From NCBI RefSeq assembly GCF_900167165.1, contig NZ_FUXM01000005.1, positions 46,798-110,797 on the forward strand: a stretch of 64,000 nucleotides of DNA, given 5' to 3'. Under the pieces are notes generated by a model. It had not been told where the DNA came from, made no database searches, and saw only the letters and a program-made list of their open reading frames with translations. Made by a program: the position numbers and the translations under genes. Source of the stretch: Carboxydocella sporoproducens DSM 16521. Its GTDB lineage: Bacteria > Bacillota > GCA-003054495 > Carboxydocellales > Carboxydocellaceae. This document shows, in pieces, positions 50,668 through 61,531 of this stretch. The stretch's first letter is position 1. Every line of letters begins with the position of its first letter.

Positions 50668-53600
50668 TTAATACCACTGTCTTTCTCCTCGGCCCAGGCG
50701 CGGGTAATCCTGCAGGGCGACCAGTTGCCATTTCTGGCCCCGGGTAAGGTCAGCCAGCACTTTTAGCATCTCCCGGGCCGTATCCAGAGAAGTGGCACAG
50801 GGGACGCCATATTCGGCTGCTGCCCGGCGAATCTGGAAGCCATCCCGCTGGGGCACCTTGCCTCTGGTCATGGTATTGATTACCAGCTGGATTTTATCCT
50901 CCCGCAGGTAGTCCAGAATATGGGGGCTGCCTTCCCGGATTTTGTTGACCTTTTCTACCGGCAATCCAGCTTGTTGTAAGTATCGCCAGGTACCACCCGT
51001 AGCCAGCAATTTATACCCCAGATCCAGGAATGAGCGGGCCAGCTCCAGGGCTTCTTCCTTGTCCTTATCGGCAATTGTGAGCAGGACCGTGCCTTCCCGG
51101 GGAAGCTGCCAGCCTGCTGCCCGCAGGGCTTTGTAAAAGGCCATGGTATATTCATGGTCAACCCCCAGCACTTCCCCGGTGGACTTCATTTCCGGTCCCA
51201 GGGATGTTTCCACCTGGGTCAGTTTACCAAAGGAGAAAACCGGGGCCTTGACGGCATGAAAATCCCTGGCCGGTACCAGTCCGGTCCGGTAGCCCAGGTC
51301 GGCCAGTTTTTCTCCCAGGGCTACCCGGGTAGCCAGTTCCACCATTGGTACATCCGTTACCTTGCTCAGATAGGGCACCGTCCGGCTGGAACGGGGGTTA
51401 ACCTCAATTACATACACTGTCTCTCCATCCAGGACAAACTGAATGTTTAATAAACCTTTCACTTCCAGATGGCGAGCCAGGCGGATGGTATAATCCTCAA
51501 TGCGCCGAATGACTTCCGGTCCCAGATGCAGGGCAGGATAAACGGCAATGGAGTCACCGCTGTGTACCCCTGCCCGCTCGATATGTTCCATAATGCCGGG
51601 GATTACCACCGTTTCCCCGTCACTGATGGCATCCACCTCTACTTCCTTGCCCACCACATATTTATCCACCAGCACCGGGTGTTCCGGGTTGACTTCCACT
51701 GCCCATTCCATATAGGTCAGCAGCTCTTCCTGGTTGTAGACTATTTCCATTGCCCTGCCCCCCAGGACATAACTGGGACGCACCAGTACCGGATAACCGA
51801 TTTCCTCAGCGGCCCTGACGGCAGCATCAACGGAGAAGACTGTGCGGCCCGGGGGCCGGGGAATGTCCAGGTCTTCCAGAACCTGATCGAACTTCTTCCG
51901 GTCTTCGGCCCGGTCAATGTTTTCCACCGTCGTTCCCAGGATTTTCACCCCTGCCCGGGCCAGGGGAGCGGCCAGGTTAATGGCCGTCTGCCCGCCAAAC
52001 TGCACCAGCACGCCCAGGGGCTTTTCCTTTTCCAGCACATTGAGGACATCCTCTACCGTCAGGGGTTCAAAGTAGAGGGCGTCTCCAGTATCAAAATCGG
52101 TGGAAACCGTTTCCGGGTTGTTATTGATAATCACCGCCTCATAACCGGCTTTCTGCAAAGCCCAGACGGCATGTACGGAACAATAGTCAAACTCAATCCC
52201 CTGGCCGATACGGATAGGGCCAGAGCCAAGCACCGCCACTTTCGGCCGCGGGCTGCTCTCTACTTCATCTTCCTGGTCATAAGTGGAGTAATAATAGGGA
52301 GTTTCCGCCTCAAATTCCGCCGCACAGGTGTCCACCATTTTATAAACAGGGGCTACTTCCAGCAGTTTGCGCAAATCCCGCATCTTCTCCGGCTTTAGTC
52401 CCAGTAAGCGGGCCAGCCGGAAATCGCTGAACCCCCAGGCTTTAGCCTGTTGCAAGAGCCGGGCCAGACTGTCATCCAGAGGCTTGCCCCGCCAGGCGCT
52501 GATAGCAAATTCGAAATTGACAATATTGCGGATTTTGCGCAGGAACCAGCGGTCTATCCGGCTGCGCTGATGGAGCTCATCCACTTCCATCCCGCGGCGG
52601 ATGAGCTCGGCTATAGCAAATAGCCGCTCATCATCGGGATTTTCTACTTTATGCCAGAGAGTGGCATCTGCTGCTGCCGCCAGCCGGGGGTGATAGAGGC
52701 CATCCAGCCCGATTTCGAGAGAGCGCACCGCTTTTTGCAGGGCCCCTTCAAAAGTACGGTCTATGGCCATCACCTCGCCGGTAGCCTTCATCTGAGTGCC
52801 CAGATGGCGGTCTGCTGTGGTGAATTTATCAAAAGGCCAGCGGGGAATCTTGATCACACAATAATCCAGGGCTGGTTCAAAGGCGGCTTTGGTTTTACCC
52901 GTTACCGCATTGGGAATTTCCGCCAGAGTCAATCCTACCGCAATTTTGGCTGCCACCTTGGCGATGGGATAGCCGGTAGCCTTGGAGGCCAGAGCGGAAG
53001 AACGGCTGACCCGGGGATTTACCTCAATCACCACATAGCGGAAACTATGGGGGTCCAGAGCAAACTGGACATTACAGCCTCCCTCAATACCCAGGGCCCG
53101 GATGATTTTCAAGGACGCAGACCGCAGCATCTGGTATTCCTTGTCACTGAGGGTCTGAGAGGGAGCCACCACTATGCTGTCCCCGGTGTGGATACCCACA
53201 GGGTCGATATTCTCCATATTACAGATGGTGATACAGTTATCGGCACTATCCCGCATCACCTCATATTCTATTTCTTTCCAGCCTGCCACACTCTGTTCCA
53301 CCAGCACCTGGCCGATAGGACTCAGCTTCAGGCCCCGGCGGACAATTTCCTCCAGCTGTTCCCAGTTATGCGCAATCCCGCCACCGGTGCCGCCCAAAGT
53401 GTAAGCAGGCCGGATGATGAGGGGAAAACCAATCTTTTCGGCAAAGGCCCGGGCCTCTTCCCATTGCTCCACAATTTCACTGGCCGGAACCGGTTCCCCC
53501 AGCTCAGCCATCAAACTGCGGAATAATTCCCGGTCTTCCGCTTTTTCAATGGCCGCCAGGGGCGTTCCCAGCAATTCCACGCCCAGTTCCTCCAGCACCC

Positions 53601-53916
53601 CGGACTGGGCCAGACTGCGGGCCAGATTCAGCCCCACCTGTCCTCCCAGGGTAGGAAGCAGTCCCTGGGGCCGTTCCTTGCGCAATACTGCCTCCACAAA
53701 CTCTGGAGTCAATGGCTCCAGATAGACCCGGTCGGCCATATTGCTATCTGTCATAATGGTGGCCGGGTTGGAGTTAATCAGGACCACCTCATAGCCTTCT
53801 TCCTTCAAGGCCCGGCAGGCCTGGGTGCCGGCATAGTCAAACTCCGCCGCCTGGCCGATGATGATGGGGCCGGAGCCAATCACCATGATTTTCTTGATAT
53901 CTTTCCGTTTCGGCAT
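50668..53916 (-). CDS. carB: Carbamoyl-phosphate synthase, large subunit
   Basis: Makes carbamoyl phosphate from ammonia (delivered by CarA), bicarbonate and two ATP. The 1082-residue protein has two homologous ATP-grasp halves (about 1-540 and 541-930), each beginning with a [21 protein letters not shown] or [21 protein letters not shown] block, and an MGS-type allosteric domain at the C-terminus (about 935-1060). One copy only, under the PyrR control of the pyr operon. Confidence 0.97.
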   Translation of the reverse strand: MPKRKDIKKIMVIGSGPIIIGQAAEFDYAGTQACRALKEEGYEVVLINSNPATIMTDSNMADRVYLEPLTPEFVEAVLRKERPQGLLPTLGGQVGLNLARSLAQSGVLEELGVELLGTPLAAIEKAEDRELFRSLMAELGEPVPASEIVEQWEEARAFAEKIGFPLIIRPAYTLGGTGGGIAHNWEQLEEIVRRGLKLSPIGQVLVEQSVAGWKEIEYEVMRDSADNCITICNMENIDPVGIHTGDSIVVAPSQTLSDKEYQMLRSASLKIIRALGIEGGCNVQFALDPHSFRYVVIEVNPRVSRSSALASKATGYPIAKVAAKIAVGLTLAEIPNAVTGKTKAAFEPALDYCVIKIPRWPFDKFTTADRHLGTQMKATGEVMAIDRTFEGALQKAVRSLEIGLDGLYHPRLAAAADATLWHKVENPDDERLFAIAELIRRGMEVDELHQRSRIDRWFLRKIRNIVNFEFAISAWRGKPLDDSLARLLQQAKAWGFSDFRLARLLGLKPEKMRDLRKLLEVAPVYKMVDTCAAEFEAETPYYYSTYDQEDEVESSPRPKVAVLGSGPIRIGQGIEFDYCSVHAVWALQKAGYEAVIINNNPETVSTDFDTGDALYFEPLTVEDVLNVLEKEKPLGVLVQFGGQTAINLAAPLARAGVKILGTTVENIDRAEDRKKFDQVLEDLDIPRPPGRTVFSVDAAVRAAEEIGYPVLVRPSYVLGGRAMEIVYNQEELLTYMEWAVEVNPEHPVLVDKYVVGKEVEVDAISDGETVVIPGIMEHIERAGVHSGDSIAVYPALHLGPEVIRRIEDYTIRLARHLEVKGLLNIQFVLDGETVYVIEVNPRSSRTVPYLSKVTDVPMVELATRVALGEKLADLGYRTGLVPARDFHAVKAPVFSFGKLTQVETSLGPEMKSTGEVLGVDHEYTMAFYKALRAAGWQLPREGTVLLTIADKDKEEALELARSFLDLGYKLLATGGTWRYLQQAGLPVEKVNKIREGSPHILDYLREDKIQLVINTMTRGKVPQRDGFQIRRAAAEYGVPCATSLDTAREMLKVLADLTRGQKWQLVALQDYPRLGRGERQWY

Positions 53917-53917
53917 C

Positions 53918-54997
53918 TTATCCCCTCCCCACCAGAGTCAAGAACTGTTCAAAAAGATAGAGGTTATCCCGCGGTCCGGGCGAAGCCTCCGGGTGATATT
54001 GCACACTGAAGGCCGGATATTGCAGGTGCCTGATCCCTTCCACTGTATCATCATTGAGGTTTTTCATGGTCACCCGCAGAGGTAAGCCAGCCAGGGAATC
54101 CTCTGCTACGGCATAGCCATGATTCTGGGACGTGATGTAAACCCGACCTGTTTCCAGATCCTGTACCGGGTGGTTAGCACCCCGATGGCCAAATTTCAGC
54201 TTGTAGGTTCTGGCCCCGCAGGCCAGGGCCAGAATCTGATGGCCCAGACAGATGCCGAAGAGGGGGACTTTCCCCAGCAATTCCTGTACGGTTTTGATCA
54301 CATAAGGTACCCGTTCCGGATCGCCGGGACCATTGGAAATCAGCACCCCGTCCGGCTGATAGGCCAGGATGGTTTCCGCACCAGTACGGGCCGGCACTAC
54401 TGTAATGTGGCAATCCCCCACTTCCCGCAAGGAGCGGATGATATTGCCTTTGGCTCCACAGTCAATAACCACGATATGCGGTCCTGCGCCTCCTTCCACC
54501 TGATAAGGCGCGGCACAGGTAACTGTAGGTACCGGCTCCTCCATGGAAAGGGTAGGAGCCTGTCGCACTGTCTGCAACCATTCTTCCAGTGGCGCCTTGC
54601 TGGTGGTAATCAAGCCCCGCATGGTGCCTTTCTGCCTTAGCATCCGGGTCAGGGCCCGGGTATCGATACCTTGCAGGGCTACAATCCCCCGTTCGGCCAG
54701 AAAGCGGTGCAAACTGGACTGGCTGCGCCAGTTACTGGGTTCATCACAGAGGTCGTGGACCACAAAGCCCCGGACAAAGGACTGTTTATGCTCAAAATCC
54801 TCGGCATTGATGCCATAATTACCCTGCAGGGGATAGGTCATAACTACAATTTCACCACAATAGGAGGCATCAGTCAAAATCTCCTGGTAACCGGTCATAG
54901 AAGTGTTGAACACCACTTCCCCGGTTTTCTCCCCCGGTGCGCCAAAAGCTTTGCCCTGAAATACCGCGCCATTTTCCAGTATCAAAAAGCCGTCCAT
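53918..54997 (-). CDS. carA: Carbamoyl-phosphate synthase, small (glutamine amidotransferase) subunit
   Basis: Hydrolyses glutamine to ammonia for CarB. In the 359-residue protein the N-terminal half has [21 protein letters not shown]; the class I amidotransferase triad is Cys of [13 protein letters not shown] with His and Glu of [13 protein letters not shown]. It is one base from carB. Confidence 0.97.
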   Translation of the reverse strand: MDGFLILENGAVFQGKAFGAPGEKTGEVVFNTSMTGYQEILTDASYCGEIVVMTYPLQGNYGINAEDFEHKQSFVRGFVVHDLCDEPSNWRSQSSLHRFLAERGIVALQGIDTRALTRMLRQKGTMRGLITTSKAPLEEWLQTVRQAPTLSMEEPVPTVTCAAPYQVEGGAGPHIVVIDCGAKGNIIRSLREVGDCHITVVPARTGAETILAYQPDGVLISNGPGDPERVPYVIKTVQELLGKVPLFGICLGHQILALACGARTYKLKFGHRGANHPVQDLETGRVYITSQNHGYAVAEDSLAGLPLRVTMKNLNDDTVEGIRHLQYPAFSVQYHPEASPGPRDNLYLFEQFLTLVGRG

Positions 54998-55021
54998 GCT
55001 CCAGCTCCTTCCCTTGCTGAA

Positions 55022-56308
55022 TTAGACCAAAAGTTTGCGCTCCTGCATGACCAGTTTGCCTCCGACAATAGTGGTAACCGGCCAGCCAGTCAGAGTCCAG
55101 CCCAGAAAAGGGGTATTCTTGCCTTTGCTGACCAGGCTTTCGGCAGTTACCGTCTCTACCCGTCGCGGGTCAAAGAGCACCAGGTCAGCCGCAGCTCCTT
55201 CCACCAGCCGCCCTCCCTCAATGCCCAGCAGGCGGGCCGGATTGACCGCCATTTTTTCTACCAGCTGGGCCGGGGTCAGGATGCCCTTTCCAACCAGCTC
55301 CTGCCAGCAGAGGGCCAGCGCCGTTTCCAGCCCCACCAGGCCAAAGGGAGCCAGATCATATTCCTGTTCCTTTTCCTCCCTGGTGTGGGGGGCGTGGTCA
55401 GTAGCGATAATATCTATAATCCCCTCGGCCAAAGCTTGTTTTAAAGCAGTCAGATCCTCTTCCCCCCTGAGGGGCGGATTGACTTTGGTACTGGTATCAT
55501 AACCAGCTACCGCCGCTGCTGTTAAAGTCAGATGATGGGGAGTTACTTCCGCTGTTACCGGTATACCCCGGGCTTTGGCCCAGCGCAACAGCTCCACACT
55601 GCCAGCAGTGGAGAGATGGCAGAGATGGACAGGACACCCGGTCTCCCGGGCCAGCATTATCTCTCTGGCCACCATGATTTCCTCCGCCGCTGCCGGAATC
55701 CCCTTGAGCCCCAGGCGGGTAGACCAGTAACCTTCATGCATCACCCCACCCCGGGCCAGGGTCGGTTCCTCACAGTGGGAAAGAACGGGCCTGCCTACCA
55801 TTTTAGCATACTCCAAAGCCCGCCGCATCACCGCCGCAGAAGGCACCGGCCGTCCATCATCGGAAAAGGCTACTGCTCCAGCAGCCGCCAGGTCGGCCAT
55901 TTCTGTGATCTCCTCTCCGGCCTGCTCTTTGGTGATACAGGCAACGGGATAAACCCGTACCACCCCTTCCCGTTCCGCTTTGGCCCGCAGCCCTTCCACC
56001 AGAATGGCCCGGTCCACCGGGGGGCTGGTATTGGGCATGGTGGCTACAGCGGTAAAGCCACCGCGCGCCGCTGCCCGGGTTCCGCTGGCTATGGTCTCTT
56101 TGGCCTCCTGTCCCGGTTCCCGGAGATGGACATGGACATCAATCAAGCCGGGAAAGGCCAGCAATCCCCCGGCAGCCAGTACCGGCACCCCTTCCAGGTG
56201 AAGTTCCGGGCCAATGGCAGCTATTTTCCCCTCCTTAATCAGGATATCCCCTTTGCCGCTATAACTACCCGCCGGGTTAACTATTTCCGCTCCTTTAATG
56301 AGCAGCAT
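55022..56308 (-). CDS. pyrC: Dihydroorotase
   Basis: Cyclises carbamoyl aspartate. The 428-residue amidohydrolase has the zinc motif [10 protein letters not shown], the [12 protein letters not shown] region, [12 protein letters not shown] and the [13 protein letters not shown] block. The start is ATG 56308, preceded by GGGGGTG; the longer open frame upstream lies inside pyrB. It overlaps pyrB by 14 bases. Confidence 0.97.
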   Translation of the reverse strand: MLLIKGAEIVNPAGSYSGKGDILIKEGKIAAIGPELHLEGVPVLAAGGLLAFPGLIDVHVHLREPGQEAKETIASGTRAAARGGFTAVATMPNTSPPVDRAILVEGLRAKAEREGVVRVYPVACITKEQAGEEITEMADLAAAGAVAFSDDGRPVPSAAVMRRALEYAKMVGRPVLSHCEEPTLARGGVMHEGYWSTRLGLKGIPAAAEEIMVAREIMLARETGCPVHLCHLSTAGSVELLRWAKARGIPVTAEVTPHHLTLTAAAVAGYDTSTKVNPPLRGEEDLTALKQALAEGIIDIIATDHAPHTREEKEQEYDLAPFGLVGLETALALCWQELVGKGILTPAQLVEKMAVNPARLLGIEGGRLVEGAAADLVLFDPRRVETVTAESLVSKGKNTPFLGWTLTGWPVTTIVGGKLVMQERKLLV

Positions 56309-57230
56309 CTGAATGCACCCCCTTGAGCAAATACAGAACCGCCATGCGGACAGCCACCCCATTGGTTACCTGTTCCTCAATGGCCGCCCAGGGCCCTTCC
56401 GCCACCTCCGGGCTGATTTCCACGCCCCGGTTCATCGGACCAGGATGCAAAACCAGCACATCCGGCCGGGCCAGGGCCAGTCGCTCCCGGTTGATACCAT
56501 AGAGACAGGCATATTCCCTGAGGCTGGGGAACAAGCCGGCCTGTTGCCTTTCCCGCTGGATGCGCAGGACATTGATGACATCCGTCCCGGGCAGAGCATC
56601 TTCCAGGCTATGATAGACTTCTACCCCCAGTTTTTCGATCTCCCGGGGCAACAGAGTGGCCGGCCCTACCACCCGCACTCTGGCTCCCATTTTGGTCAAG
56701 CCCCAGATATTGCTGCGGGCCACCCGGCTGTGCAGGATATCCCCCACAATGGTCACTGTCAGTCCGGCGATAGTTCCTTTCCGCTGCTTGATTGTGAACA
56801 TGTCCAGCAGGGCCTGGGTGGGATGTTCATGGGTACCATCTCCCCCATTAATAACCGAACACTTCACCCAGCTAGCCAGCTGAGCCGCCGAGCCAGCGGC
56901 ACTGTGCCGCAAAACCACAATATCCGTACCCAGAGCCTCGATGGTCCGCACCGTGTCCTTGAGGGATTCCCCCTTGGTCACACTGCTGGTACTGGTAGCA
57001 ATATTGACAGTATCCGCACTCAAATACTTGGCCGCCAGTTCAAAGGAAGTACGGGTGCGGGTACTGGGTTCATAAAACAGAGTCAGTACCACCGTCCCCC
57101 GCAGGGTTGGCACCTTTTTGATCGGGCGTAGAACAATATCCTTCATGGCGTCAGCGGTATCAAGAATCAGGTCGATTTCTTCCCTGCTCAGGTCCTCCAG
57201 ACCCAGCAGGTCCTTGCGTTGCCAGGCCAT
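56295..57230 (-). CDS. pyrB: Aspartate carbamoyltransferase catalytic subunit
   Basis: Joins carbamoyl phosphate and aspartate. The 311-residue protein has the carbamoyl-phosphate motif [17 protein letters not shown] and the [12 protein letters not shown] and [11 protein letters not shown] aspartate-site motifs. No pyrI is next to it. ATG 57230 has AAAGGAGG. A PyrR attenuator with terminator lies immediately upstream. Confidence 0.97.
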   Translation of the reverse strand: MAWQRKDLLGLEDLSREEIDLILDTADAMKDIVLRPIKKVPTLRGTVVLTLFYEPSTRTRTSFELAAKYLSADTVNIATSTSSVTKGESLKDTVRTIEALGTDIVVLRHSAAGSAAQLASWVKCSVINGGDGTHEHPTQALLDMFTIKQRKGTIAGLTVTIVGDILHSRVARSNIWGLTKMGARVRVVGPATLLPREIEKLGVEVYHSLEDALPGTDVINVLRIQRERQQAGLFPSLREYACLYGINRERLALARPDVLVLHPGPMNRGVEISPEVAEGPWAAIEEQVTNGVAVRMAVLYLLKGVHSDAAH

Positions 57231-57252
57231 AGTCCATCCTCCTTTCCGGTTA

Positions 57253-57350
57253 TACAAAAAACGCCCTCCCCCAGCAGGCCGGAGAAGGGCAGCAGCAAGC
57301 GCGCCTGTTTTGCCCTCCTTGCCAGCCTCACGGGACTGCCTTAAAGGAGT
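57253..57350 (-). promoter_or_regulatory. PyrR-dependent attenuator before pyrB
   Basis: On the minus strand the PyrR-binding stem-loop (57350-57313) carries the consensus CAGTCCCGTGAGGCTGGCAA, followed by a terminator with arms GCCCTTCTCC and GGGAGGGC and a TTTTTTG run (57290-57253). UMP-bound PyrR is known to stabilise the anti-antiterminator and promote termination. Confidence 0.93.
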
Positions 57351-57355
57351 ATTTC

Positions 57356-58657
57356 CTAATGCAGGCGTTTTGTTTCCTCTACAGTATCAGGTTCTAAGGT
57401 CAGAACCGCATCATCTTCTACTTTATCCTGGGGCAGAATCAGGTTGAGGATAATCCCCGCCAGGGTAGCATAGCTGACCCCATGGTCCTTCAGCCCTACC
57501 CCGAGGATGAGGATGATGGAGACAATAATCAGGTTACGGGTACTGGACAGGTCGGTTTTAGCTTCAATCATGGTGCGGATACCGGCAGCAGCGATCATCC
57601 CGAAAAGCAGAATGACAATTCCACCCATCACCGGCACCGGAATGGTGCTGATCAACACCCGTACCGGGTTGAAAAAGCTCAACAGGATGGCAATACCGGC
57701 TGCACACCAGATAACAAAGGAACTGAACACCCGGGTAATGGCCAGTACCCCGATATTTTCCCCGTAAGTAGTGCTGGGCGGGCCACCGAACAGTGAGGCA
57801 ATGGAGGTAGCCAGACCGTTCCCCAGCAAGACCCGGTCAAAACCAGGGTCCTTGATCAGATCCCGTTCTGTCACATTGCCAATTACCAGCACATGGCCCA
57901 GGTCCTCGATAATGGTAACCAGGGCTATAGGTGCAATGGCCCAGATTGCCGCCATCTTGAAACCGGGCAGAACAAACTGGGGCAGATGAAAATAACCCAG
58001 CAATGTATCAGGATTGAGCGACTGGACAAAGGGAGCAAAGTCCACCAGTTTCATGTTCTCACCAATAGTGGTGGGTTCCACCATGTTCCAAACGATAGCG
58101 AAGATATAGCCAGAGATAATGCCGAGCAGAATAGGGATTACTTTCATAAAACCGCGGCCGAAGATGCTGAAAATGATAGCCATGACACAGGTAAAGATGG
58201 CTGTCGGCCAGTGCAAGGAGGCCATGTTGTTGACAGCTACACCTGCCAGGCTTAAACCGATAATCATTACTACCGGACCCACCACCACACTGGGTACCAG
58301 CCGGTGAATGAATTCCGTACCGAAGGCACGGATCAAAAAGAACATCAGAACATAAACCAGACCGGCCACAAAAGCCCCACCCATAGCGCCAGGTAAGTCT
58401 TTCGCCCCTGTTACCCAGGCTGCCAGAGGAGCAATAAAGGCAAAGGAGCTGCCAAGATAGGCAGGAACTTTGCCGCCGGTAAAGAGGTGAAAGATGATAG
58501 TCCCTACCCCGGAAGTAAAGAGGGCTACTGCTGGATCCAGACCGGTCAGGAAAGGCACCAGCACCGTCGCCCCGAACATGGCGAAAACATGCTGCAGGGC
58601 CAGGACCAGGGCCTGTCCTATTGGCGGTCTTTCGTGGACATCAAAGCGTTTCTTCAT
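57356..58657 (-). CDS. uraA: Uracil permease
   Basis: A proton-coupled uracil importer of the NCS2 family. The 433-residue protein has about 12-14 TM segments; [25 protein letters not shown] near the start, the [16 protein letters not shown] stretch and [23 protein letters not shown] with the conserved Glu are typical of UraA/PyrP. It lies between two PyrR attenuators. The symbol pyrP is also used. Confidence 0.95.
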   Translation of the reverse strand: MKKRFDVHERPPIGQALVLALQHVFAMFGATVLVPFLTGLDPAVALFTSGVGTIIFHLFTGGKVPAYLGSSFAFIAPLAAWVTGAKDLPGAMGGAFVAGLVYVLMFFLIRAFGTEFIHRLVPSVVVGPVVMIIGLSLAGVAVNNMASLHWPTAIFTCVMAIIFSIFGRGFMKVIPILLGIISGYIFAIVWNMVEPTTIGENMKLVDFAPFVQSLNPDTLLGYFHLPQFVLPGFKMAAIWAIAPIALVTIIEDLGHVLVIGNVTERDLIKDPGFDRVLLGNGLATSIASLFGGPPSTTYGENIGVLAITRVFSSFVIWCAAGIAILLSFFNPVRVLISTIPVPVMGGIVILLFGMIAAAGIRTMIEAKTDLSSTRNLIIVSIILILGVGLKDHGVSYATLAGIILNLILPQDKVEDDAVLTLEPDTVEETKRLH

Positions 58658-58682
58658 GTATGAGTCCTCCTCTTCTGCTATG

Positions 58683-58787
58683 TAAAATAAAAGCCTTCCG
58701 GCCTGAAAGGGCAGGAAGGCAGACTAACCCGACATTAACGGTTAGTATATCCACCCTTGCCGGCCTCACAGGACCAGTTTTAAAGGG

Positions 58788-58788
<1 letters not shown>
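58683..58788 (-). promoter_or_regulatory. PyrR-dependent attenuator before uraA
   Basis: The PyrR-binding loop (minus strand, 58788-58753) reads GGTCCTGTGAGGCCGGCAAGG. A middle hairpin ACTAACC/GGTTAGT (58722-58745) can act as antiterminator. The terminator is GCCTTCC/GGAAGGC (58693-58720) plus TTTTATTTT. It starts at the pyrR stop codon. Confidence 0.93.
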
Positions 58789-59467
<679 letters not shown>

Positions 59468-59479
59468 TTTACTGTTAAT

Positions 59480-59508
59480 AGTTTACCAGAACATTGTTTG
59501 TTTGGCAA
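59480..59508 (-). promoter_or_regulatory. Sigma-A promoter of the pyr operon
   Basis: TTGCCA (59503-59508) and TAAACT (59480-59485) are 17 bases apart on the minus strand, with a TGG before the -10. Transcription begins just upstream of the first PyrR attenuator. Confidence 0.7.
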
Positions 59509-59584
59509 GAACAACTTTGGGGTAAATGTACATTTTCCCCGGTCAATCTGTCCACCTTATACTTTGATGAAGGAGGTCGAGAAC

Positions 59585-60212
59585 ATGAATCAGCGTCGTC
59601 GTCGCGTTCATCAGCCTTTTATCGCCATTACCCGCCATCCTTACGAAGGAGATGCTCTGATCCAGGCTCTGGAACTGTTGCCCCACACCCAGCTCTTCCG
59701 CCCTGGGGATACAGTGGTAGTAGTACCTAATCTGGTTAAAAACCAGCCTCCAGCCAGTGGCACCATCACCGGGCCCGGCACTCTACAGCGCTTGCTCCTG
59801 TATCTGCAGGATTTTCAACCTGCCCGCCTGGTAGTGGCGGCCGGTTCGGGCGGTGACCCTACTCCTCTGGTTTTGCAACAACAGGGATTTCTCAATGTCA
59901 TTCAGGAAACTGGTGGGGAATTTGTTGATTTAAACTATGGGCCCTATCTAGAATTAAAATTGAACCATCCCCTTTTACCCGTTCTGCAGGTTAACCGCCT
60001 GCTGGCAGAGGCAGATGTCATCATCAGCCTGGCCCAAATCAAGGTTCACCAGGAGGCCACCGTCACCCTCGGCTTCAAGAACATCGCCCTCAGCTGGCCT
60101 CCGGCCGAATTGCACGGCCCAGGTTGAAGCTGAGCGCCTTTTCAGCCAGGCCGCCTATGGTTATGAAATCGCCCTTGATGCGGCAGGCATCAAACCGCCC
60201 CATGTGAGGTGA
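59585..60212 (+). pseudogene. DUF362-family gene with a probable internal deletion and frameshift
   Basis: The first 180 codons (59585-60127) begin MNQRRRRVHQPFIAIT after GGAGGT and match DUF362 proteins: DTVVVVPNLVKNQ, ISLAQIKVHQEATVTLGFKN and SWPPAELHG. Intact family members have about 300 residues; here a stop falls directly after the HG of that motif. The remaining 28 codons up to 60212 (VEAERLFSQAAYGYEIALDA...) read in another frame and look protein-like. The metal- or cluster-binding C-terminal half is gone. A sequencing or assembly fault is possible; otherwise this is a recent pseudogene. It precedes a radical SAM gene, with which DUF362 genes are often linked. Confidence 0.65.
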
Positions 60213-60219
60213 GATCATT

Positions 60220-61125
60220 ATGGACATAGCGCTCTCCTACCGGCAACTGCACGCCAGCGGCCAGCTGGCAGAGCGGGCCGAAAAGGCCTGGGCTGCCCTG
60301 GCCAGCTGCCATCTCTGTCCCCGCCACTGCGGGGTCAATCGACTGGAAGGCCAGAAAGGCTACTGCCGTTCCGACGCCCGGGCCCTGGTCGCCTCCTATT
60401 CCCCCCATTTTGGCGAGGAAGAGGTACTGGTCGGCCAGGGCGGCTCCGGCACCATTTTTTTCAGTAACTGCAATTTGCGTTGTATTTTCTGCCAGAATTG
60501 TGACATCAGTCAAGCGGATGCGGGTGAAGAAGTCTCAAGTTCTGAGCTGGCGGAAATCATGCTTTATCTCCAAAAACAGGGTTGTGTCAATATCAATTTC
60601 GTTTCCCCGTCCCATTTCGTCGCTACCATCCTGGAAGCAGTGGAGCTGGCCGCGGCCCGGGGCCTGACTATCCCGCTGGTTTACAACAGCGGCGGTTATG
60701 ATGAGGTCAGCGCCCTCAGGCTGCTGGCAGGGGTAGTGGACATCTACCTGCCTGACCTGAAATTTGTCTCCCCCGCTGTCTCCCGGCGCCTGGCCGATGC
60801 CAAGGATTATTTCGCCGTTGCCCGTAAGGCCATCAAGGAGATGCACCGGCAGGTTGGCGACCTGGAGGTGGATGGGCAGGGCCTAGCCCGCCGGGGTCTC
60901 ATCGTTCGCCACCTGGTACTGCCCGAGGATCTGGCCGGTACCAGGGCAGTGGTGGAATTCCTGGCTCAGGAAATCTCCCCCCATACTGCCATCAATATCA
61001 TGGGACAATATTATCCTGCTTTTCAGGCCAGGCAGGAACCGGCCCTGCGCCGGCGCATCACCGGCACCGAACTGGCCCAGGCCCGCCAGTGGGCACTGGA
61101 TTTGGGGTTATGTTTAATTGATTAA
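60220..61125 (+). CDS. Radical SAM protein, PflA-like (COG1313 type)
   Basis: A 301-residue protein. An N-terminal cysteine segment CHLCPRHCGVNRLEGQKGYC (about 28-47) may bind an auxiliary cluster; the radical-SAM triad is CNLRCIFCQNC (about 84-94). The core goes on with VSPSHFVATILEAVELA, PLVYNSGGYDEV and IYLPDLKF. These fit the family annotated as pyruvate-formate-lyase activating enzyme-like, whose glycyl-radical partner is unknown. Start ATG 60220 with GAGGTGAG. No glycyl radical enzyme is nearby. Confidence 0.85.
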   Translation: MDIALSYRQLHASGQLAERAEKAWAALASCHLCPRHCGVNRLEGQKGYCRSDARALVASYSPHFGEEEVLVGQGGSGTIFFSNCNLRCIFCQNCDISQADAGEEVSSSELAEIMLYLQKQGCVNINFVSPSHFVATILEAVELAAARGLTIPLVYNSGGYDEVSALRLLAGVVDIYLPDLKFVSPAVSRRLADAKDYFAVARKAIKEMHRQVGDLEVDGQGLARRGLIVRHLVLPEDLAGTRAVVEFLAQEISPHTAINIMGQYYPAFQARQEPALRRRITGTELAQARQWALDLGLCLID

Positions 61126-61156
61126 AAAAGAAAAAAGGCTGTGCAAACAGCCTTTT
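61122..61156 (-). terminator. Intrinsic terminator facing the minus strand, after the candidate toxin-antitoxin locus
   Basis: A perfect 10-bp stem AAAAGGCTGT/ACAGCCTTTT with a 4-base loop, followed on the minus strand by TTCTTTTTT. On the plus strand no T-run follows the stem, so it mainly ends minus-strand transcripts, although it touches the end of the radical SAM gene. Confidence 0.85.
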
Positions 61157-61196
61157 GCGGGAAAACACTTCCCTTGACAACATGTTTCCAAAGCGC
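61125..61196 (-). ncRNA. Candidate antitoxin small RNA
   Basis: From the promoter at 61203-61231 a minus-strand RNA of about 72 nt would start near 61196 and end at the terminator. Its first 15 bases are a perfect complement of the start region of the neighbouring peptide gene (61413-61427), and bases 17-28 (61180-61169) are complementary to codons further inside it (61322-61333). It also has a GGGAA/TTCCC hairpin and the terminator stem. This is a typical build for a type I antitoxin. No experiment supports it. Confidence 0.5.
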
Positions 61197-61202
61197 ATAA
61201 CT

Positions 61203-61231
61203 ATAATAACATAGTTCAAGAAAAATTTCAA
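61203..61231 (-). promoter_or_regulatory. Promoter of the candidate antitoxin RNA
   Basis: TTGAAA (61226-61231) and TATTAT (61203-61208) with a 17-base spacer on the minus strand. Confidence 0.6.
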
Positions 61232-61280
61232 GGTAGAAGAGGAAGGAAATGGCTGAAGTTGATTCAAACATAAAATAGTT

Positions 61281-61427
61281 TTAATTGAATTTGATATAAA
61301 TCCCTGCAGGAGTTATGTTTATTGTCAAGGGAATTCCTGTTTTCAATATCGATAGCAACATGCTAGTCAATAACAGTATCAGAAGTATTTTCCCTTTAAT
61401 ATTTGTTTCTTTGCGCTTTGGAAACAT
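61281..61427 (-). CDS. Small hydrophobic peptide, candidate type I toxin
   Basis: A 48-residue peptide starting at ATG 61427. It has a basic N-terminus (MFPKRKETNIKGK), one hydrophobic helix (ILLILLLTSMLLSIL) and a 19-residue tail. The ribosome site GGGGAGGGGGTG is very strong but partly enclosed in a CTCCC/GGGAG hairpin. An in-frame ATG at 61460, after GAGGAAGG, would give a 59-residue version. It has its own promoter at 61477-61505. Size and topology match membrane toxins such as Fst, TisB or Hok, but the sequence is not one I recognise. A short secreted or regulatory peptide is the main alternative. Confidence 0.5.
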   Translation of the reverse strand: MFPKRKETNIKGKILLILLLTSMLLSILKTGIPLTINITPAGIYIKFN

Positions 61428-61476
61428 CCTTTCACCCCCTCCCCAGGGAGATGATGCCATTTCCTTCCTCAAAAAA

Positions 61477-61505
61477 ATTATAGCATACTCCAAATAAACA
61501 CTCAA
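61477..61505 (-). promoter_or_regulatory. Promoter of the small peptide gene
   Basis: TTGAGT (61500-61505) and TATAAT (61477-61482) with 17 bases between them and an extended -10 TGC; on the minus strand. Confidence 0.7.
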
Positions 61506-61531
61506 ACATTTGTTTGTTATTATTTTATGAC

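Larger units (their letters stand above)
61182..61427. repeat. 15-bp inverted repeat bracketing the candidate toxin-antitoxin locus
   Basis: ATGTTTCCAAAGCGC at 61182-61196 is exactly repeated in inverted orientation at 61413-61427, where it forms the first five codons of the small peptide gene. A second inverted pair, TTCCCTTGACAA at 61169-61180 and its complement at 61322-61333, lies in the same two regions. Two exact matches of this length so close together are very unlikely by chance. Confidence 0.85.

Noticed and set aside
50942..53526. Long plus-strand open frames opposite carB
   Set aside because: They are by-products of the codon bias of a strongly conserved gene on the opposite strand.
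61173..61206. Plus-strand TTGACA and TATAAT between the radical SAM gene and the small peptide
   Set aside because: The spacing is 22 bases, too wide for a sigma-A promoter; the minus-strand promoter at 61203-61231 is better spaced.
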